Assembly: GCA_029933075.1 (NCBI GenBank)
Contig: JAOZOW010000018.1
Coordinates: 1 to 36,285, forward strand
Origin: Deltaproteobacteria bacterium
GTDB lineage: Bacteria; Desulfobacterota; DSM-4660; Desulfatiglandales; Desulfatiglandaceae
Length of the DNA stretch: 36,285 bases
Direction: 5' to 3'
Under the pieces are notes generated by a model that saw only the letters and a list, made by a program, of their open reading frames with translations, had not been told where the DNA came from and ran no database searches. Positions within the stretch are counted from its first letter, which is position 1; the number at the start of each line of letters is the position of its first letter. The position numbers were made by a program, and so were the translations under genes. Of this stretch, positions 24,934-33,960 are shown piece after piece.

Positions 24934-25707
24934 CTATTTCTCCATGGAGAAAAGGGCGGCCTTGATGAATTCCCGGTTGAGCCGTGCGATATTCGTTATC
25001 TTGATCTCCTTGGGGCACACTGCCTCGCATTCCCTCTCGTTGGAGCAGTTCCCGAATCCGCAGGCGTCCATGGCCCTGACCATGCCTATGGCCCGGCGGG
25101 CCGCCTCGGGCTTTCCCTGGGGCAGCAGGGTCAGGTGCGACACCTTGGCGCTCACAAAAAGCATGGCAGAGGCATTAGGGCAGGCGGCCACGCAGGCCCC
25201 GCACCCGATACATGCCGCGGCATCCATGGCCTTTTCGGCAAGCTCCTGAGAGATGGGGATGGCATTGGCATCGGGGGCCCCTCCCACGTTCACTGAAATA
25301 TAACCTCCCGCCTGGATGATCTTATCCAGGGGGCTGCGGTCTACGATCAGATCTTTCACCACCTTGAAGGCCCTGGCACGCAGGGGTTCCACCACTATTG
25401 TGTCGCCATCCTCGAATTTCCGCATGTGAAGCTGGCATAGGGTCATGGCCTTTTCAGGCCCATGAGGAATGCCGTTTACCACGGCCCCGCACATGCCGCA
25501 AATGCCTTCCCGGCAATCGCTGTCGAACTCGATCGGTTCTTTTCCCTCCAAGGTGAGCCTTTCGTTGACCACGTCCAACATTTCCAGGAAGGACATATGG
25601 GTTTCCACGTCCTTGACCTCAATGGTTTCAAACCGTCCCCTGTCCTCCGGACCTTTCTGACGCCATACCTTGAGAGTGATGTCGATGGTTTCCGTCCCTT
25701 GCGTCAC
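24934..25707 (-). CDS. sdhB: Succinate dehydrogenase/fumarate reductase iron-sulfur subunit
   Basis: The 257-residue electron-transfer subunit of complex II. [2Fe-2S] ligands: Cys65, Cys70, Cys73 and Cys91 ([11 protein letters not shown]). [4Fe-4S] motif [12 protein letters not shown] (166-177). The third cluster region is [17 protein letters not shown] (216-232), the form found with single-cytochrome-b enzymes of deltaproteobacteria and Bacteroidetes. The start is GTG at 25707, with AAAGGAG 6 bases upstream; it overlaps the sdhA stop as GTGA, so the two are translationally coupled. An ATG-type start much further up would lie inside sdhA. Direction (succinate oxidation or fumarate reduction) cannot be decided from sequence. 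Confidence 0.95.
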   Translation of the reverse strand: MTQGTETIDITLKVWRQKGPEDRGRFETIEVKDVETHMSFLEMLDVVNERLTLEGKEPIEFDSDCREGICGMCGAVVNGIPHGPEKAMTLCQLHMRKFEDGDTIVVEPLRARAFKVVKDLIVDRSPLDKIIQAGGYISVNVGGAPDANAIPISQELAEKAMDAAACIGCGACVAACPNASAMLFVSAKVSHLTLLPQGKPEAARRAIGMVRAMDACGFGNCSNERECEAVCPKEIKITNIARLNREFIKAALFSMEK

Positions 25708-27617
25708 TTGTAACTCCTTTGCGAGGGCTGCACATTCTCGAAGACCAAGGGTTCTGTATAGAGGGTGGGTTCTTTGTCTTCTCCCTGATACTCCCATGCG
25801 GCGACATGGCAGTAATTTTGGTCATCTCTAAGGGCCTCCCCTTCCTCTGTCTGGAATTCCTCCCGAAAATGCCCCCCGCAGGACTCCTTCCGGGTGAGGG
25901 CATCGCGGGCCATCAGTTCCGCAAACTCCAGGAAATCCGCCACCCGGCACGCTTTCTGGAGGCTGAGGTTATAGTCCCAGTCCGATCCCGGCACGATCAC
26001 ATTCTCCCAGAACTCTTCTCTCAGTTCCTGAATCATGGCAATGGCTTTCTTGAGCCCGGACTCGTTTCTGGTCATGCCGCAGTACTCCCACATGATCTCT
26101 CCTAATTGCCTGTGGAAGCTGCTGACGGTGCGCCCGCCCTTTATTGACAGGAGTTTTTTTATGCGGGCCTCGGCCTCCTTGGCGGCCTCCTCGAAAGCGG
26201 GGTGATCCGTGCCCACCTCTGACGGGGTGACATCCGCCAGGTATCCTCCGATGGTGTAGGGGATGACAAAATACCCGTCGGCAAGGCCTTGCATCAGGGC
26301 GCTTGCGCCGAGGCGATTGGCGCCATGGTCTGAGAAATTGGCCTCTCCAAGTACGAACAGGCCGGGGATGGTGCTCATGAGATTGTAATCAACCCAGAGG
26401 CCGCCCATGGTGTAATGGGTGGCGGGGTAGATCATCATCGGTCTCTCATAGGGATCGGCATCTGTAATATTCTTGTACATGTCAAAGAGGTTGCCATATT
26501 TTCTCTGAATCACCTCCCTGCCATCCCGCTTGATGGCGTCTCGAAAATCAAGGTAGACGGCATATCCTGTCGGACCCACGCCTTTGCCTGAATCGCATTC
26601 GACCTTGGTGGCCCTGGAGGCCACATCGCGGGGCACCAGGTTGCCGAAGCTGGGGTATCTCCTTTCCAGGAAATAATCCCGCTCCTGTTCGGGTATCTCC
26701 TCAGGGGGCCGCGTGTCCCCGGGCTTTTTGGGGACCCAGACCCGGCCGTCGTTTCGGAGGCTCTCGCTCATGAGAGTCAGCTTGGACTGGTACTCGCCCG
26801 TGTGCGGAATGCAGGTGGGGTGTATCTGGGAAAAGCAGGGATTGGCAAACATGGCCCCTTTCTTGTACGCCCTGAAGGCCGCCCCCACGTTGCAGGAGGC
26901 GGCGTTGGTTGACAGGTAGAAGACATTTCCGTATCCACCGGTGGCCAGGATTACAGCATCCGCTTCGTGGAGTTCAAATGCGCCGGTGATCAGGTTCCTG
27001 GCCACGATGCCTTTTGCCTCACCCTTGACCAGGACGAGATTTACCATCTCCCTGCGGGGGAACATCCGGACCCGCCCTGTTGCAATCTGCCTGCTCAGAG
27101 AGCTGTAAGCGCCAAGGAGGAGCTGCTGGCCTGTCTGGCCCCTGGCATAAAACGTCCTGGAAACCTGGGCCCCGCCGAAACTGCGGTTGGCAAGCAGCCC
27201 GCCGTATTCCCGGGCAAAGGGGATCCCCTGTGCCACGCAGTGGTCGATGATATGGTTGCTGATCTGTGCCAGCCTGTATACATTGGCCTCCCGGGACCTG
27301 TAGTCTCCCCCCTTGATGGTATCGTAAAAGAGGCGCCATATGCTGTCGCCGTCATTCGGGTAATTCTTGGCCGCATTGATGCCACCCTGGGCCGCGATGC
27401 TGTGGGCCCGCCGCGGGCTGTCCTGGAGGCAAAACGTCTTTACATTGTAACCCAGTTCGGCAAGGGAGGCCGATGCGGAACTCCCCGCAAGGCCCGTGCC
27501 TACCACGATGATATGGTATTTTTTCTTGTTGGCCGGGTTGACCAGTTTCAGGTCAAATCGGTGTTTGTCCCATTTCTCCGCAAGGGGACCGCTCGGGATT
27601 CTTGCATCGAGCTTCAT
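25704..27617 (-). CDS. sdhA: Succinate dehydrogenase/fumarate reductase flavoprotein subunit
   Basis: The 637-residue catalytic subunit with covalent FAD, facing the cytoplasm. The dinucleotide motif is [11 protein letters not shown] (38-48); the FAD-linking His72 is in [18 protein letters not shown]. Active-site segments are [31 protein letters not shown] and [18 protein letters not shown]. The N-terminus ([19 protein letters not shown]) is that of the Bacteroidetes/deltaproteobacterial type B enzymes, which work with one diheme cytochrome. ATG at 27617 has GGGAGG upstream and lies 12 bases after sdhC. It ends in a 4-base overlap with sdhB. Confidence 0.96.
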   Translation of the reverse strand: MKLDARIPSGPLAEKWDKHRFDLKLVNPANKKKYHIIVVGTGLAGSSASASLAELGYNVKTFCLQDSPRRAHSIAAQGGINAAKNYPNDGDSIWRLFYDTIKGGDYRSREANVYRLAQISNHIIDHCVAQGIPFAREYGGLLANRSFGGAQVSRTFYARGQTGQQLLLGAYSSLSRQIATGRVRMFPRREMVNLVLVKGEAKGIVARNLITGAFELHEADAVILATGGYGNVFYLSTNAASCNVGAAFRAYKKGAMFANPCFSQIHPTCIPHTGEYQSKLTLMSESLRNDGRVWVPKKPGDTRPPEEIPEQERDYFLERRYPSFGNLVPRDVASRATKVECDSGKGVGPTGYAVYLDFRDAIKRDGREVIQRKYGNLFDMYKNITDADPYERPMMIYPATHYTMGGLWVDYNLMSTIPGLFVLGEANFSDHGANRLGASALMQGLADGYFVIPYTIGGYLADVTPSEVGTDHPAFEEAAKEAEARIKKLLSIKGGRTVSSFHRQLGEIMWEYCGMTRNESGLKKAIAMIQELREEFWENVIVPGSDWDYNLSLQKACRVADFLEFAELMARDALTRKESCGGHFREEFQTEEGEALRDDQNYCHVAAWEYQGEDKEPTLYTEPLVFENVQPSQRSYK

Positions 27618-27629
27618 GGGTTTCCTCCC

Positions 27630-28271
27630 TTAAGGAACCGAGGCGAGGTAGAGGGGAATCAGACCAAAGCCCGCCCCGAATATAAGGCTTACACCGATCC
27701 CGACCCGTTCCACAAAAGGCATGTATCTGGGATGGTTGGCCCCGAGCGTCTGAAAGAGACTCCAGAAGCCGTGACTGATATGGACGGCCACTACGATCAT
27801 GGCGGCCACATATATTCCCACATACCACGGATTGTGAAAAGCGGAGTGCACGATCTGGTAGATGGTTCTATCGGTCCTGTCCGTGAAATGGAAATTTATC
27901 AGGTGAAACAGGACAAATCCGAGGATCATCAGGCCTGTATAGGGCATGGTGGCCGAGCCCAGGGTCCTGCCCCCTGCACGTTTTTTTACCCTGTATGAAA
28001 CAGGGCGGGCCCTTAAGTTCTGGTAGAAGAGGATGGCGCCGGTCAGCACGTGTACCAGCCCCAGGATCAGGAGGATCCATTCCGCCGCGGTCACGAGGGG
28101 GCCCAGTGAATGGAGGCTTTCCGCATATGCGTTGAACCGCGCCTTGCCCCAGTAAAGGGTGAGGTTGCCGGCCAGGTGAATGCTCAGGAATCCGAGAAAA
28201 CAGAGGCCGGTAACGGCCATCATCAGTTTCTTCCCGATGGAGGTCCTAAAGGTCATGATGAGCCAGCTCAT
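27630..28271 (-). CDS. sdhC: Succinate dehydrogenase cytochrome b subunit (b558 type)
   Basis: The 213-residue membrane anchor of a three-subunit complex II, with about five transmembrane helices starting at GKKLMMAVTGLCFLGFLSIH. Likely haem ligands or neighbours are His32 (SIHLAGN), His74 (LVHVLTG), His123 (LFHLINFHF) and His164 (AVHISHGFW), fitting a diheme single-subunit cytochrome b. No second anchor gene (sdhD) is present, consistent with this type. In such enzymes succinate oxidation by menaquinone can be driven by the proton gradient, as needed in syntrophic propionate oxidation (known for relatives; inferred here). ATG at 28271 follows GGGGGAAGG. First gene of sdhCAB, 25 bases after mdh. 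Confidence 0.93.
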   Translation of the reverse strand: MSWLIMTFRTSIGKKLMMAVTGLCFLGFLSIHLAGNLTLYWGKARFNAYAESLHSLGPLVTAAEWILLILGLVHVLTGAILFYQNLRARPVSYRVKKRAGGRTLGSATMPYTGLMILGFVLFHLINFHFTDRTDRTIYQIVHSAFHNPWYVGIYVAAMIVVAVHISHGFWSLFQTLGANHPRYMPFVERVGIGVSLIFGAGFGLIPLYLASVP

Positions 28272-28296
28272 TACCTTCCCCCGCCTTCCCTGTACA

Positions 28297-29235
28297 TTAT
28301 CCCCTTAACCGCTTGATATCATCCACAAGCCCCTGCACCGCGGAAGCGGAGTGCCGGAGGGCTTTTTGTTCTTCCTCGCTGAGTTTCAACTCCATTATTT
28401 CCTCTATGCCCCCGGCCCCCAACTTCACAGGAACCCCTATGAATAGGTCCCTGATCCCGTATTCCCCTTCGAGATAAGCGGCGCAGGGCAGGATCTTCTT
28501 CTTGTCTTTCAAAATGGCCTCGGCCATCTCCACGGCTGCAGAAGCAGGGGCATAGTATGCGCTGCCGGTTTTGAGCAGGCCCACGATTTCAGCGCCGCCC
28601 TGCCGCGTTCTTTCCACTATGGCCTCGATGCGTTCGGGGGGCAACAGTTCGGTTATGGGCACCCCTGCCACTGTGGAATAACGGGGCAGGGGCACCATGG
28701 TATCCCCATGACCGCCTAAGACCAGGGCATGGATATTTTCCACGGAAACCTCCAGTTCCATGGAAATGAAGGCGCGGAACCTGGCCGAGTCCAGGATGCC
28801 GGCCATACCCATCACCCTGGTTTTGGGAAACCCGGTGGTATCGAAGGCCACATGGCACATGGCGTCCAGGGGATTGCTCACGATGATCAGGATCGCTTCC
28901 GGGGCAACAGCCGCTATTTCCTTGCACACGGATTCCATGATCCCCATGTTCGTGGAGAGCAGGTCGTCCCGGCTCATTCCCGGCTTTCTCGGTATACCCG
29001 CAGTGATGATCACTATGTCCGACCCCGCGGCTTCCTCATATGAGCCACTCTGCCCGGTAACCTTGCAGTCGTGACCCTCGATGGGTGCGGCCTCGCACAG
29101 ATCAAGGGCCTTCCCGGCGGGCACCCCTTCCAGCACATCCACCATCACCACATCGGCCAGCTCCTTTTCCGCGATCCGCATGGCCGTAGTGGCCCCCACG
29201 TTTCCTGCCCCAACAACTGTCACCTTCTTTCTCAT
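28297..29235 (-). CDS. mdh: Malate dehydrogenase (LDH-like, NAD-dependent)
   Basis: A 312-residue enzyme interconverting malate and oxaloacetate. The NAD motif is GAGNVG (9-14). Substrate arginines Arg83 and Arg89 lie in [13 protein letters not shown], Arg152 in ILDSARF with Asp149, and the catalytic His176 in GGHGDTMVP. Arg83 at the specificity position indicates malate rather than lactate. ATG at 29235 has AAAAGGAG upstream. It is placed 13 bases after sucD and 25 before sdhC, in pathway order with succinyl-CoA synthetase and complex II. Confidence 0.95.
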   Translation of the reverse strand: MRKKVTVVGAGNVGATTAMRIAEKELADVVMVDVLEGVPAGKALDLCEAAPIEGHDCKVTGQSGSYEEAAGSDIVIITAGIPRKPGMSRDDLLSTNMGIMESVCKEIAAVAPEAILIIVSNPLDAMCHVAFDTTGFPKTRVMGMAGILDSARFRAFISMELEVSVENIHALVLGGHGDTMVPLPRYSTVAGVPITELLPPERIEAIVERTRQGGAEIVGLLKTGSAYYAPASAAVEMAEAILKDKKKILPCAAYLEGEYGIRDLFIGVPVKLGAGGIEEIMELKLSEEEQKALRHSASAVQGLVDDIKRLRG

Positions 29236-29248
29236 GATAACGCTCCTT

Positions 29249-30118
29249 TTAATGGTACACGCTCGCCAGGGTTTTTCCGATTTCAGCAGGGCTCTTTGCC
29301 ACCTTTACCCCTACGGCTTCAAGGGCCGCCACCTTCTCCTCTGCGGTTCCTTTGCCTCCGCTGATGATTGCACCTGCATGCCCCATGCGTTTGCCCTTGG
29401 GGGCTGTCATGCCGGAGATGAATGCGGCCACAGGCTTTTTGAATTCCCTCCTGATGTACTCCGCGGCCTCTTCCTCGGCACTCCCCCCTATCTCCCCTAT
29501 CATGACCACCGCCTCGGTATCGGGGTCTTCGTTGAACATCTCCAGGGCCTCAACGAAGGAGGTACCCGTGATGGGATCGCCTCCCAGCCCTATGCATGTG
29601 GACTGCCCGATCCCCAGCCGGGTCAGTTGTTCCACGGCCTCGTAGGTAAGGGTGCCGGACCTCGAGATCACACCGACCGGACCCCGCTTGTGGATATCGC
29701 CGGGCATTATCCCTATCTTGCATTCACCGGGAGTGATTATCCCCGGGCAATTGGGCCCGATGAGTCTGCAGTCCAGAGTGCTAAGATAGTGTTTTACCCG
29801 CAACATGTCCAGCACCGGGATGCCTTCGGTAATGGTGACGATGACCCTGATACCGGCCGATGCGGCTTCAATTATGGCATCGGCAGCAAAAGGCGGGGGC
29901 ACGAAGATCATGCTGGCATCGGCCGCCGTCTCCTCCACCGCCTCCTCCACCGTGTTAAACACCGGGAGTCCGAGGTGGGTGGATCCGCCTTTTCCGGGGG
30001 TCACGCCCCCCACCAGCCTGGTGCCGTACTCAAGACACCTTTCCGAATGGAATGTCCCGTATTCGCCCGTGAAACCCTGGCATATGACCGTGGTGTTGCG
30101 ATCTACGAGGATACTCAC
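29249..30118 (-). CDS. sucD: Succinyl-CoA synthetase (ADP/GDP-forming), alpha subunit
   Basis: A 289-residue subunit that binds CoA and carries the phosphohistidine; the complex interconverts succinyl-CoA and succinate with ATP or GTP. The CoA-binding N-terminus is [12 protein letters not shown] with GGVTPGKGG; the phosphohistidine is His247 in [35 protein letters not shown] is a family block. The start is GTG at 30118, overlapping the sucC stop as GTGA, the same arrangement as sdhA-sdhB. Next gene is mdh, 13 bases on. Confidence 0.96.
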   Translation of the reverse strand: MSILVDRNTTVICQGFTGEYGTFHSERCLEYGTRLVGGVTPGKGGSTHLGLPVFNTVEEAVEETAADASMIFVPPPFAADAIIEAASAGIRVIVTITEGIPVLDMLRVKHYLSTLDCRLIGPNCPGIITPGECKIGIMPGDIHKRGPVGVISRSGTLTYEAVEQLTRLGIGQSTCIGLGGDPITGTSFVEALEMFNEDPDTEAVVMIGEIGGSAEEEAAEYIRREFKKPVAAFISGMTAPKGKRMGHAGAIISGGKGTAEEKVAALEAVGVKVAKSPAEIGKTLASVYH

Positions 30119-31278
30119 CTGGATGCCTCCTCAACCGCCTTTACGGCAGCTTCTTCCATGCTGGATGCAGGTACGATGTTCATGCCGGAATTGAGGAGGA
30201 TCTCATTGCCAAGCTCGGCGTTGGTGCCCTGGAGACGGACCACTAAGGGCACCTTCAGCTTGACGTCTTTGGCGGCCTCCACTATGCCGCTGGCCACATA
30301 ATCGCATCTCATGATGCCGCCGAAGATGTTGACCAGTATGGCCCTGACATTCTCATCCGACATGAGGATCTTAAAAGCCGCCTTCACCTGCTCAACCGAC
30401 GCGCCCCCGCCCACGTCGAGGAAATTGGCCGGTTCCGCGCCGTGGAGCTTGATGATATCCATGGTTGCCATGGCAAGGCCTGCGCCGTTGACCATGCAGC
30501 CTATGCTGCCATCCAGCTTGATATAGCTGAGATCGTACTTTGATGCTTCAACCTCCTTGGGGTCCTCTTCGTCGAAATCGCGGAGCTCTTCTATCTCTTT
30601 GTGACGAAAAAGACCATTGTCATCAAAGTTCAGCTTTGCATCGAGGGCAATGATTTCATCGCCTTTGGTGACCACCAGGGGATTGATTTCCGCAAGAGAA
30701 CAGTCCTTTTCGACGAACAGACGGTAGAGACCGGAAAAGAATTTCGAGCCCTCACGGAGCTGCCCCTGGGTAAGGCCCAGCTTGTAGCCGAGGTTCCTGC
30801 CCTGGAAAGGCAGAAAGCCGATCGTGGGATCAATGAATACGCTGTGGATGGCCTCTGGCTTCTCCCTGGCCACCTGTTCGATTTCCATGCCGCCCTCGGC
30901 GCTTGCCATCATGGCGATCATTGATCTCCGGCGGTCAATGGTGATCCCCAGGTAGAGCTCTCTTGCAATATGGACACCCTCTTCGATCAGGAGCTTCTTG
31001 ACCTCCTTGCCTTGGGGGCCTGTCTGGTGAGTGACAAGCCGCATGCCCAGCAGGCTTGATGCATGATCCCCCACTTCTTCAAGTGAATTTGCGACCCTGA
31101 CTCCCCCGGCTTTCCCCCTTCCGCCCGCATGTATCTGCGCCTTTATAACCCATACGGGGCCGCCAAGTTCCTCTGCAGCCCGGAGGGCGTCTTCAACGCT
31201 GAAGGCGGCCCGGCCCCTGGGGACCCTGACGTTATATTGACGGAGCAACTCCTTTGCCTGGTATTCATGTATATTCAT
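30115..31278 (-). CDS. sucC: Succinyl-CoA synthetase (ADP/GDP-forming), beta subunit
   Basis: A 387-residue subunit holding the ATP-grasp nucleotide site, same length as the E. coli protein. It starts [17 protein letters not shown], the classic N-terminus, with [17 protein letters not shown] for nucleotide binding, AEINPLVV and [11 protein letters not shown] near the CoA interface. The ATG at 31278 is chosen on homology although its ribosome site is poor (GAGG about 14 bases upstream); the ATG at 31305 directly follows a G-run and would add nine unrelated residues. A GC-rich hairpin lies just upstream. It follows the carboxyltransferase gene by 233 bases. Confidence 0.94.
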   Translation of the reverse strand: MNIHEYQAKELLRQYNVRVPRGRAAFSVEDALRAAEELGGPVWVIKAQIHAGGRGKAGGVRVANSLEEVGDHASSLLGMRLVTHQTGPQGKEVKKLLIEEGVHIARELYLGITIDRRRSMIAMMASAEGGMEIEQVAREKPEAIHSVFIDPTIGFLPFQGRNLGYKLGLTQGQLREGSKFFSGLYRLFVEKDCSLAEINPLVVTKGDEIIALDAKLNFDDNGLFRHKEIEELRDFDEEDPKEVEASKYDLSYIKLDGSIGCMVNGAGLAMATMDIIKLHGAEPANFLDVGGGASVEQVKAAFKILMSDENVRAILVNIFGGIMRCDYVASGIVEAAKDVKLKVPLVVRLQGTNAELGNEILLNSGMNIVPASSMEEAAVKAVEEASR

Positions 31279-31306
31279 TTCAACGTGCCGAACCTCATTC
31301 AACATC

Positions 31307-31348
31307 TCCCCCGGGAGGCGGAGCGCCCGGAATTATCCCGGCGGGGGA
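31307..31348 (-). promoter_or_regulatory. GC-rich hairpin in the sucC leader
   Basis: TCCCCCGGGA (31307-31316) and TCCCGGCGGGGGA (31336-31348) pair with a two-base bulge, and GGCG/CGCC can pair inside the loop. It ends 28 bases before the sucC ATG. It could end part of the transcripts from the gene upstream, stabilise a processed mRNA end or hide the weak ribosome site. The remainder of 31279-31511 shows no gene. Confidence 0.45.
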
Positions 31349-31511
31349 AGTGTTCTGGGATAAGAGTTTATGAGAAATATCCAAGGCGCGGATGCCTTCT
31401 TAGAAATAAGCCTCTGCATTGTCTCATGGAATCAGGCCGGTGATGGACTGCCCTGACAAACAGACAGGTGCAGGCCTTTCCCTGTTTCGTGCGCCCCCCT
31501 GGTCTTTTACC

Positions 31512-33008
31512 CTACTGAATGGTCTGACACACCTTCTCGATGGCAGCTGCCATGGCCTCGTCTTCTCTGCGGATGTCTTCCAGGGTCTTGGGTTTGACTT
31601 CGGGCGGTTTTTCTTCCACGCCGTACTTCCATTTAAGAAACTGCACCCCCGTGGTGGGGTAAAGGGCCACGATGATCAGATCGTAATCGTCTTTTATGAG
31701 GTCGCCTCCCTTTTCCCTGGCCTTGTCGAGTTCCGGCTCCAGGTAATCGGCGGCACGCCCCGTCACCGGAGTTTCCCCCCTCTTGTAACCTTTCAGGACC
31801 TTTTTCTGCACCTCGGGGTCGACGGGTGTGGGGGTCTTTCCGTAAAGGCCGAACACCAGATCTTTTACCTCGTTGGTCACCATCTTGTATCTCCCGAACA
31901 GTACGTTCAGGACCGCCTGGACCCCAACGATCTGGCTTGTGGGCGTAACCAGGGGGGGAGTGCCCAGCTCCCTTCGGGTCACCGCCACCTCCTTGAATAC
32001 CTCCGGGAGGCGTTCAAGCGCCTTTGCCTCCTTGAGTTGATTGACCAGGTTGGAGAGCATGCCTCCCGGAACCTGGTGAACCAGCACGCCGGTGTCTATA
32101 ACGGACATCTTGTGTTTGGCAAGATAATCCCTGTACTTGGGCGCTACGGTTTCAATGTAATCCCCTAATTCCAGGAGGAGGTTGAGATCGAAACCAGGGT
32201 CGCGACTGGTGCCGTAAAGTGTTGCCACAAGAGGCTCCACTGCCGGCTGGGATGTCCTCAGGGCAAAAGGGGCCAGGCAGGTGTCCACGATATCGACCCC
32301 TGTCTTGATTGCCTCCAGGTATATCATGGAGGCCATGCCGCTGGTGTAATGTGTGTGCAGGTGGATGGGAATCGTTATTTCTTGTTTGAGGGTCTTGACG
32401 ATTTTCGCTATGTCGAAAGGCGCCATTATTCCGGCCATATCTTTCAGGCAGAGGGTGTCCGCGCCCATGTCTTCCAGTTCTTTTGCTTTGGTGCGGTAAT
32501 ATTCCAGGTTGAACACCTCTCCTCCCATCCGTCTTTCCGTGAGCGAGTAGCAGATGGTGCCCTGAAAGTGCTTGCCATTGGCCTTTATCCTTTCCACCAC
32601 CGTCTGGAAGTTCCGGAAGTCGTTCAGGGCATCAAACACCCGGAATATGTCAATGCCCACCTCGCAGGCCTTGTCCACGAATAGCCGCGCCACGTCGTCG
32701 GCGTAATTCCTGTATCCTACGAGATTCTGGCCACGCAGGAGCATGGAAAAAGGGGTCTTTTTAATGTGTTGCTTCAACACCCTGACCCGTTCAAAGGGAT
32801 CTTCCGCCAGAAACCGGTGCATGCTGTCAAATGTGGCGCCTCCCCATACCTCCATTGCCCAGAAGCCAACGCTGTCCATCTTTTCGGCAATGGGCAGCAT
32901 GTCCTCGGTCCTCATTCTGGTGGCAAGCAGCGACTGGTGGCCGTCTCGAAAAGTATTGTCCTGGATCTTAATGGGGTTCTTTTCTCCCCCTTCCAAAAAT
33001 TCATCCAT
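31512..33008 (-). CDS. Carboxyltransferase subunit without biotin domain (pyruvate carboxylase subunit B / transcarboxylase 5S type)
   Basis: A 498-residue metal-dependent carboxyltransferase that moves a carboxyl group between biotin and pyruvate/oxaloacetate. Seen: DNTFRDGHQSLLATR (17-31), the carbamylated Lys189 in TLCLKDMAG, metal-binding HLH (216-218), and PGGMLSNLVNQL. The C-terminus stops after YDLIIVALYPTTGVQF without the AMKM biotin motif, so the carrier must be a separate protein. It could be the 5S subunit of methylmalonyl-CoA:pyruvate transcarboxylase, PycB or OadA. First gene of the succinate-pathway operon, so the transcarboxylase role fits best (inference): it would make methylmalonyl-CoA from propionyl-CoA plus oxaloacetate. 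AAGGATGGAGG precedes the ATG. Confidence 0.9.
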   Translation of the reverse strand: MDEFLEGGEKNPIKIQDNTFRDGHQSLLATRMRTEDMLPIAEKMDSVGFWAMEVWGGATFDSMHRFLAEDPFERVRVLKQHIKKTPFSMLLRGQNLVGYRNYADDVARLFVDKACEVGIDIFRVFDALNDFRNFQTVVERIKANGKHFQGTICYSLTERRMGGEVFNLEYYRTKAKELEDMGADTLCLKDMAGIMAPFDIAKIVKTLKQEITIPIHLHTHYTSGMASMIYLEAIKTGVDIVDTCLAPFALRTSQPAVEPLVATLYGTSRDPGFDLNLLLELGDYIETVAPKYRDYLAKHKMSVIDTGVLVHQVPGGMLSNLVNQLKEAKALERLPEVFKEVAVTRRELGTPPLVTPTSQIVGVQAVLNVLFGRYKMVTNEVKDLVFGLYGKTPTPVDPEVQKKVLKGYKRGETPVTGRAADYLEPELDKAREKGGDLIKDDYDLIIVALYPTTGVQFLKWKYGVEEKPPEVKPKTLEDIRREDEAMAAAIEKVCQTIQ

Positions 33009-33028
33009 GGTAAACCTCCATCCTTAAA

Positions 33029-33040
33029 GTTCTTAAGAAC
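33029..33040. promoter_or_regulatory. Perfect 12-base palindrome (GTTCTTAAGAAC) in the carboxyltransferase leader
   Basis: It lies 20 bases before the carboxyltransferase ATG, overlapping or adjoining the ribosome site region. Possible operator or leader element; no regulator is identified. Confidence 0.4.
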
Positions 33041-33197
33041 CCCCATGTGCATCCAGGGATCCTAAACAGGAAAATTGCCTATATCACTTCCCTTATTTCC
33101 TTGCAATCTAAATCCGGTAGCAGTGACATTCCAGCCGAAGAGGAACTTGGGTGAACGGTATTCAGTATCTGTTTTCCATTCATTTTGTATGCCGGGG

Positions 33198-33227
33198 TTT
33201 ATAAGTTAATATTTATTCAGGTGTCAA
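33198..33227 (-). promoter_or_regulatory. Predicted promoter of the succinate-pathway operon
   Basis: On the minus strand TTGACA (33222-33227), 18 bases, TATAAA (33198-33203). The -35 is in the left arm of the 33220-33258 inverted repeat. The leader would be about 180 bases to the carboxyltransferase ATG. Confidence 0.5.
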
Positions 33228-33258
33228 GGCAAAAAAGGCCCCCTTTTGTCTTGACACC
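33220..33258. promoter_or_regulatory. 39-bp inverted repeat between divergent promoters
   Basis: GGTGTCAAGGCAAAA (33220-33234) and TTTTGTCTTGACACC (33244-33258) match over 14 of 15 positions around a 9-base loop. Each arm holds a TTGACA box facing outward. It could be an operator shared by both operons, or a hairpin. The interval 33009-33335 contains no gene. Confidence 0.55.
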
Positions 33259-33276
33259 CACAAGCATCTTTATAAT
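33251..33276 (+). promoter_or_regulatory. Possible promoter of the hydrolase-selenoprotein operon
   Basis: TTGACA (33251-33256) and a perfect TATAAT (33271-33276), but with only a 14-base spacer, so it would be weak or need an activator that reshapes the DNA. The leader would be about 55 bases. Confidence 0.35.
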
Positions 33277-33335
33277 GCTCTGTTTCCGTTAAATGCCACT
33301 AATTTGCCCGTATGATCACAGGGAGGGATTGAGGT

Positions 33336-33941
33336 ATGACGATGCAGGACAGGGAAAGACCGGCGCTGCTGGTGATCGACATGGTCAGGGACAACTTTGA
33401 TGAAGGGAGGAACCTGCCCATCACCCCATTTGCAAAGAGAATCATCGACCCTATCAACCAGCTGATCGCCCGGTTCAGGCAGGAGGGGTGGCCCATTGTG
33501 TTTGCAACGGATGCGTTCCACGCTCAGGACTTCATCTTTAAAGGCTCCATGAAGCCCCATTCCCTTGCGGGGACCGCCGGGGCCGAGGTCATAGACGAAC
33601 TGGACCGAAAACAGGAGGATTACTGGATGCCGAAACCGAGCCTTTCCGCCTTTTTCAGGACGGGACTGGACCTGTGGTTGCGGCGCAGGGGCGTAACACT
33701 GTGCGCGGTTTCCGGCATAGCCACCAATTTTTGCGTCCTTTTAACGGTAATGGATGCCGTCTGCAATGACTTCAAGGCGGTGCTCCTTGAGGATTGCACG
33801 GCCGCATCGTCCGAAAAGATCCACGAGCAGGTCCTGGGGGTTTACCGCCGCAACCCCCTGTATCCCCTGCTCAGGATCCAGTCGTCCCGCGACCTGATGA
33901 GAGACCTGCTGGGCCATGGGGTCCCGGCAGGGGATCGTTGA
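33336..33941 (+). CDS. Isochorismatase-family cysteine hydrolase
   Basis: A 201-residue protein of the isochorismatase/nicotinamidase fold. The catalytic triad is visible: Asp15 (LVIDMVRDNF), Lys100 (MPKPSLSAF) and Cys133 (GIATNFCVLLT), with the cis-peptide segment before the cysteine (VSGIAT). Family members hydrolyse amides such as nicotinamide, ureas or carbamates; the substrate here is unknown. GGGAGGG lies 8 bases before the ATG; a second ATG is two codons on. It is followed 19 bases later by the DUF1573 gene, probably in one transcript. Confidence 0.88.
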   Translation: MTMQDRERPALLVIDMVRDNFDEGRNLPITPFAKRIIDPINQLIARFRQEGWPIVFATDAFHAQDFIFKGSMKPHSLAGTAGAEVIDELDRKQEDYWMPKPSLSAFFRTGLDLWLRRRGVTLCAVSGIATNFCVLLTVMDAVCNDFKAVLLEDCTAASSEKIHEQVLGVYRRNPLYPLLRIQSSRDLMRDLLGHGVPAGDR

Positions 33942-33960
33942 TCATGGAGGGGGAAATGCC

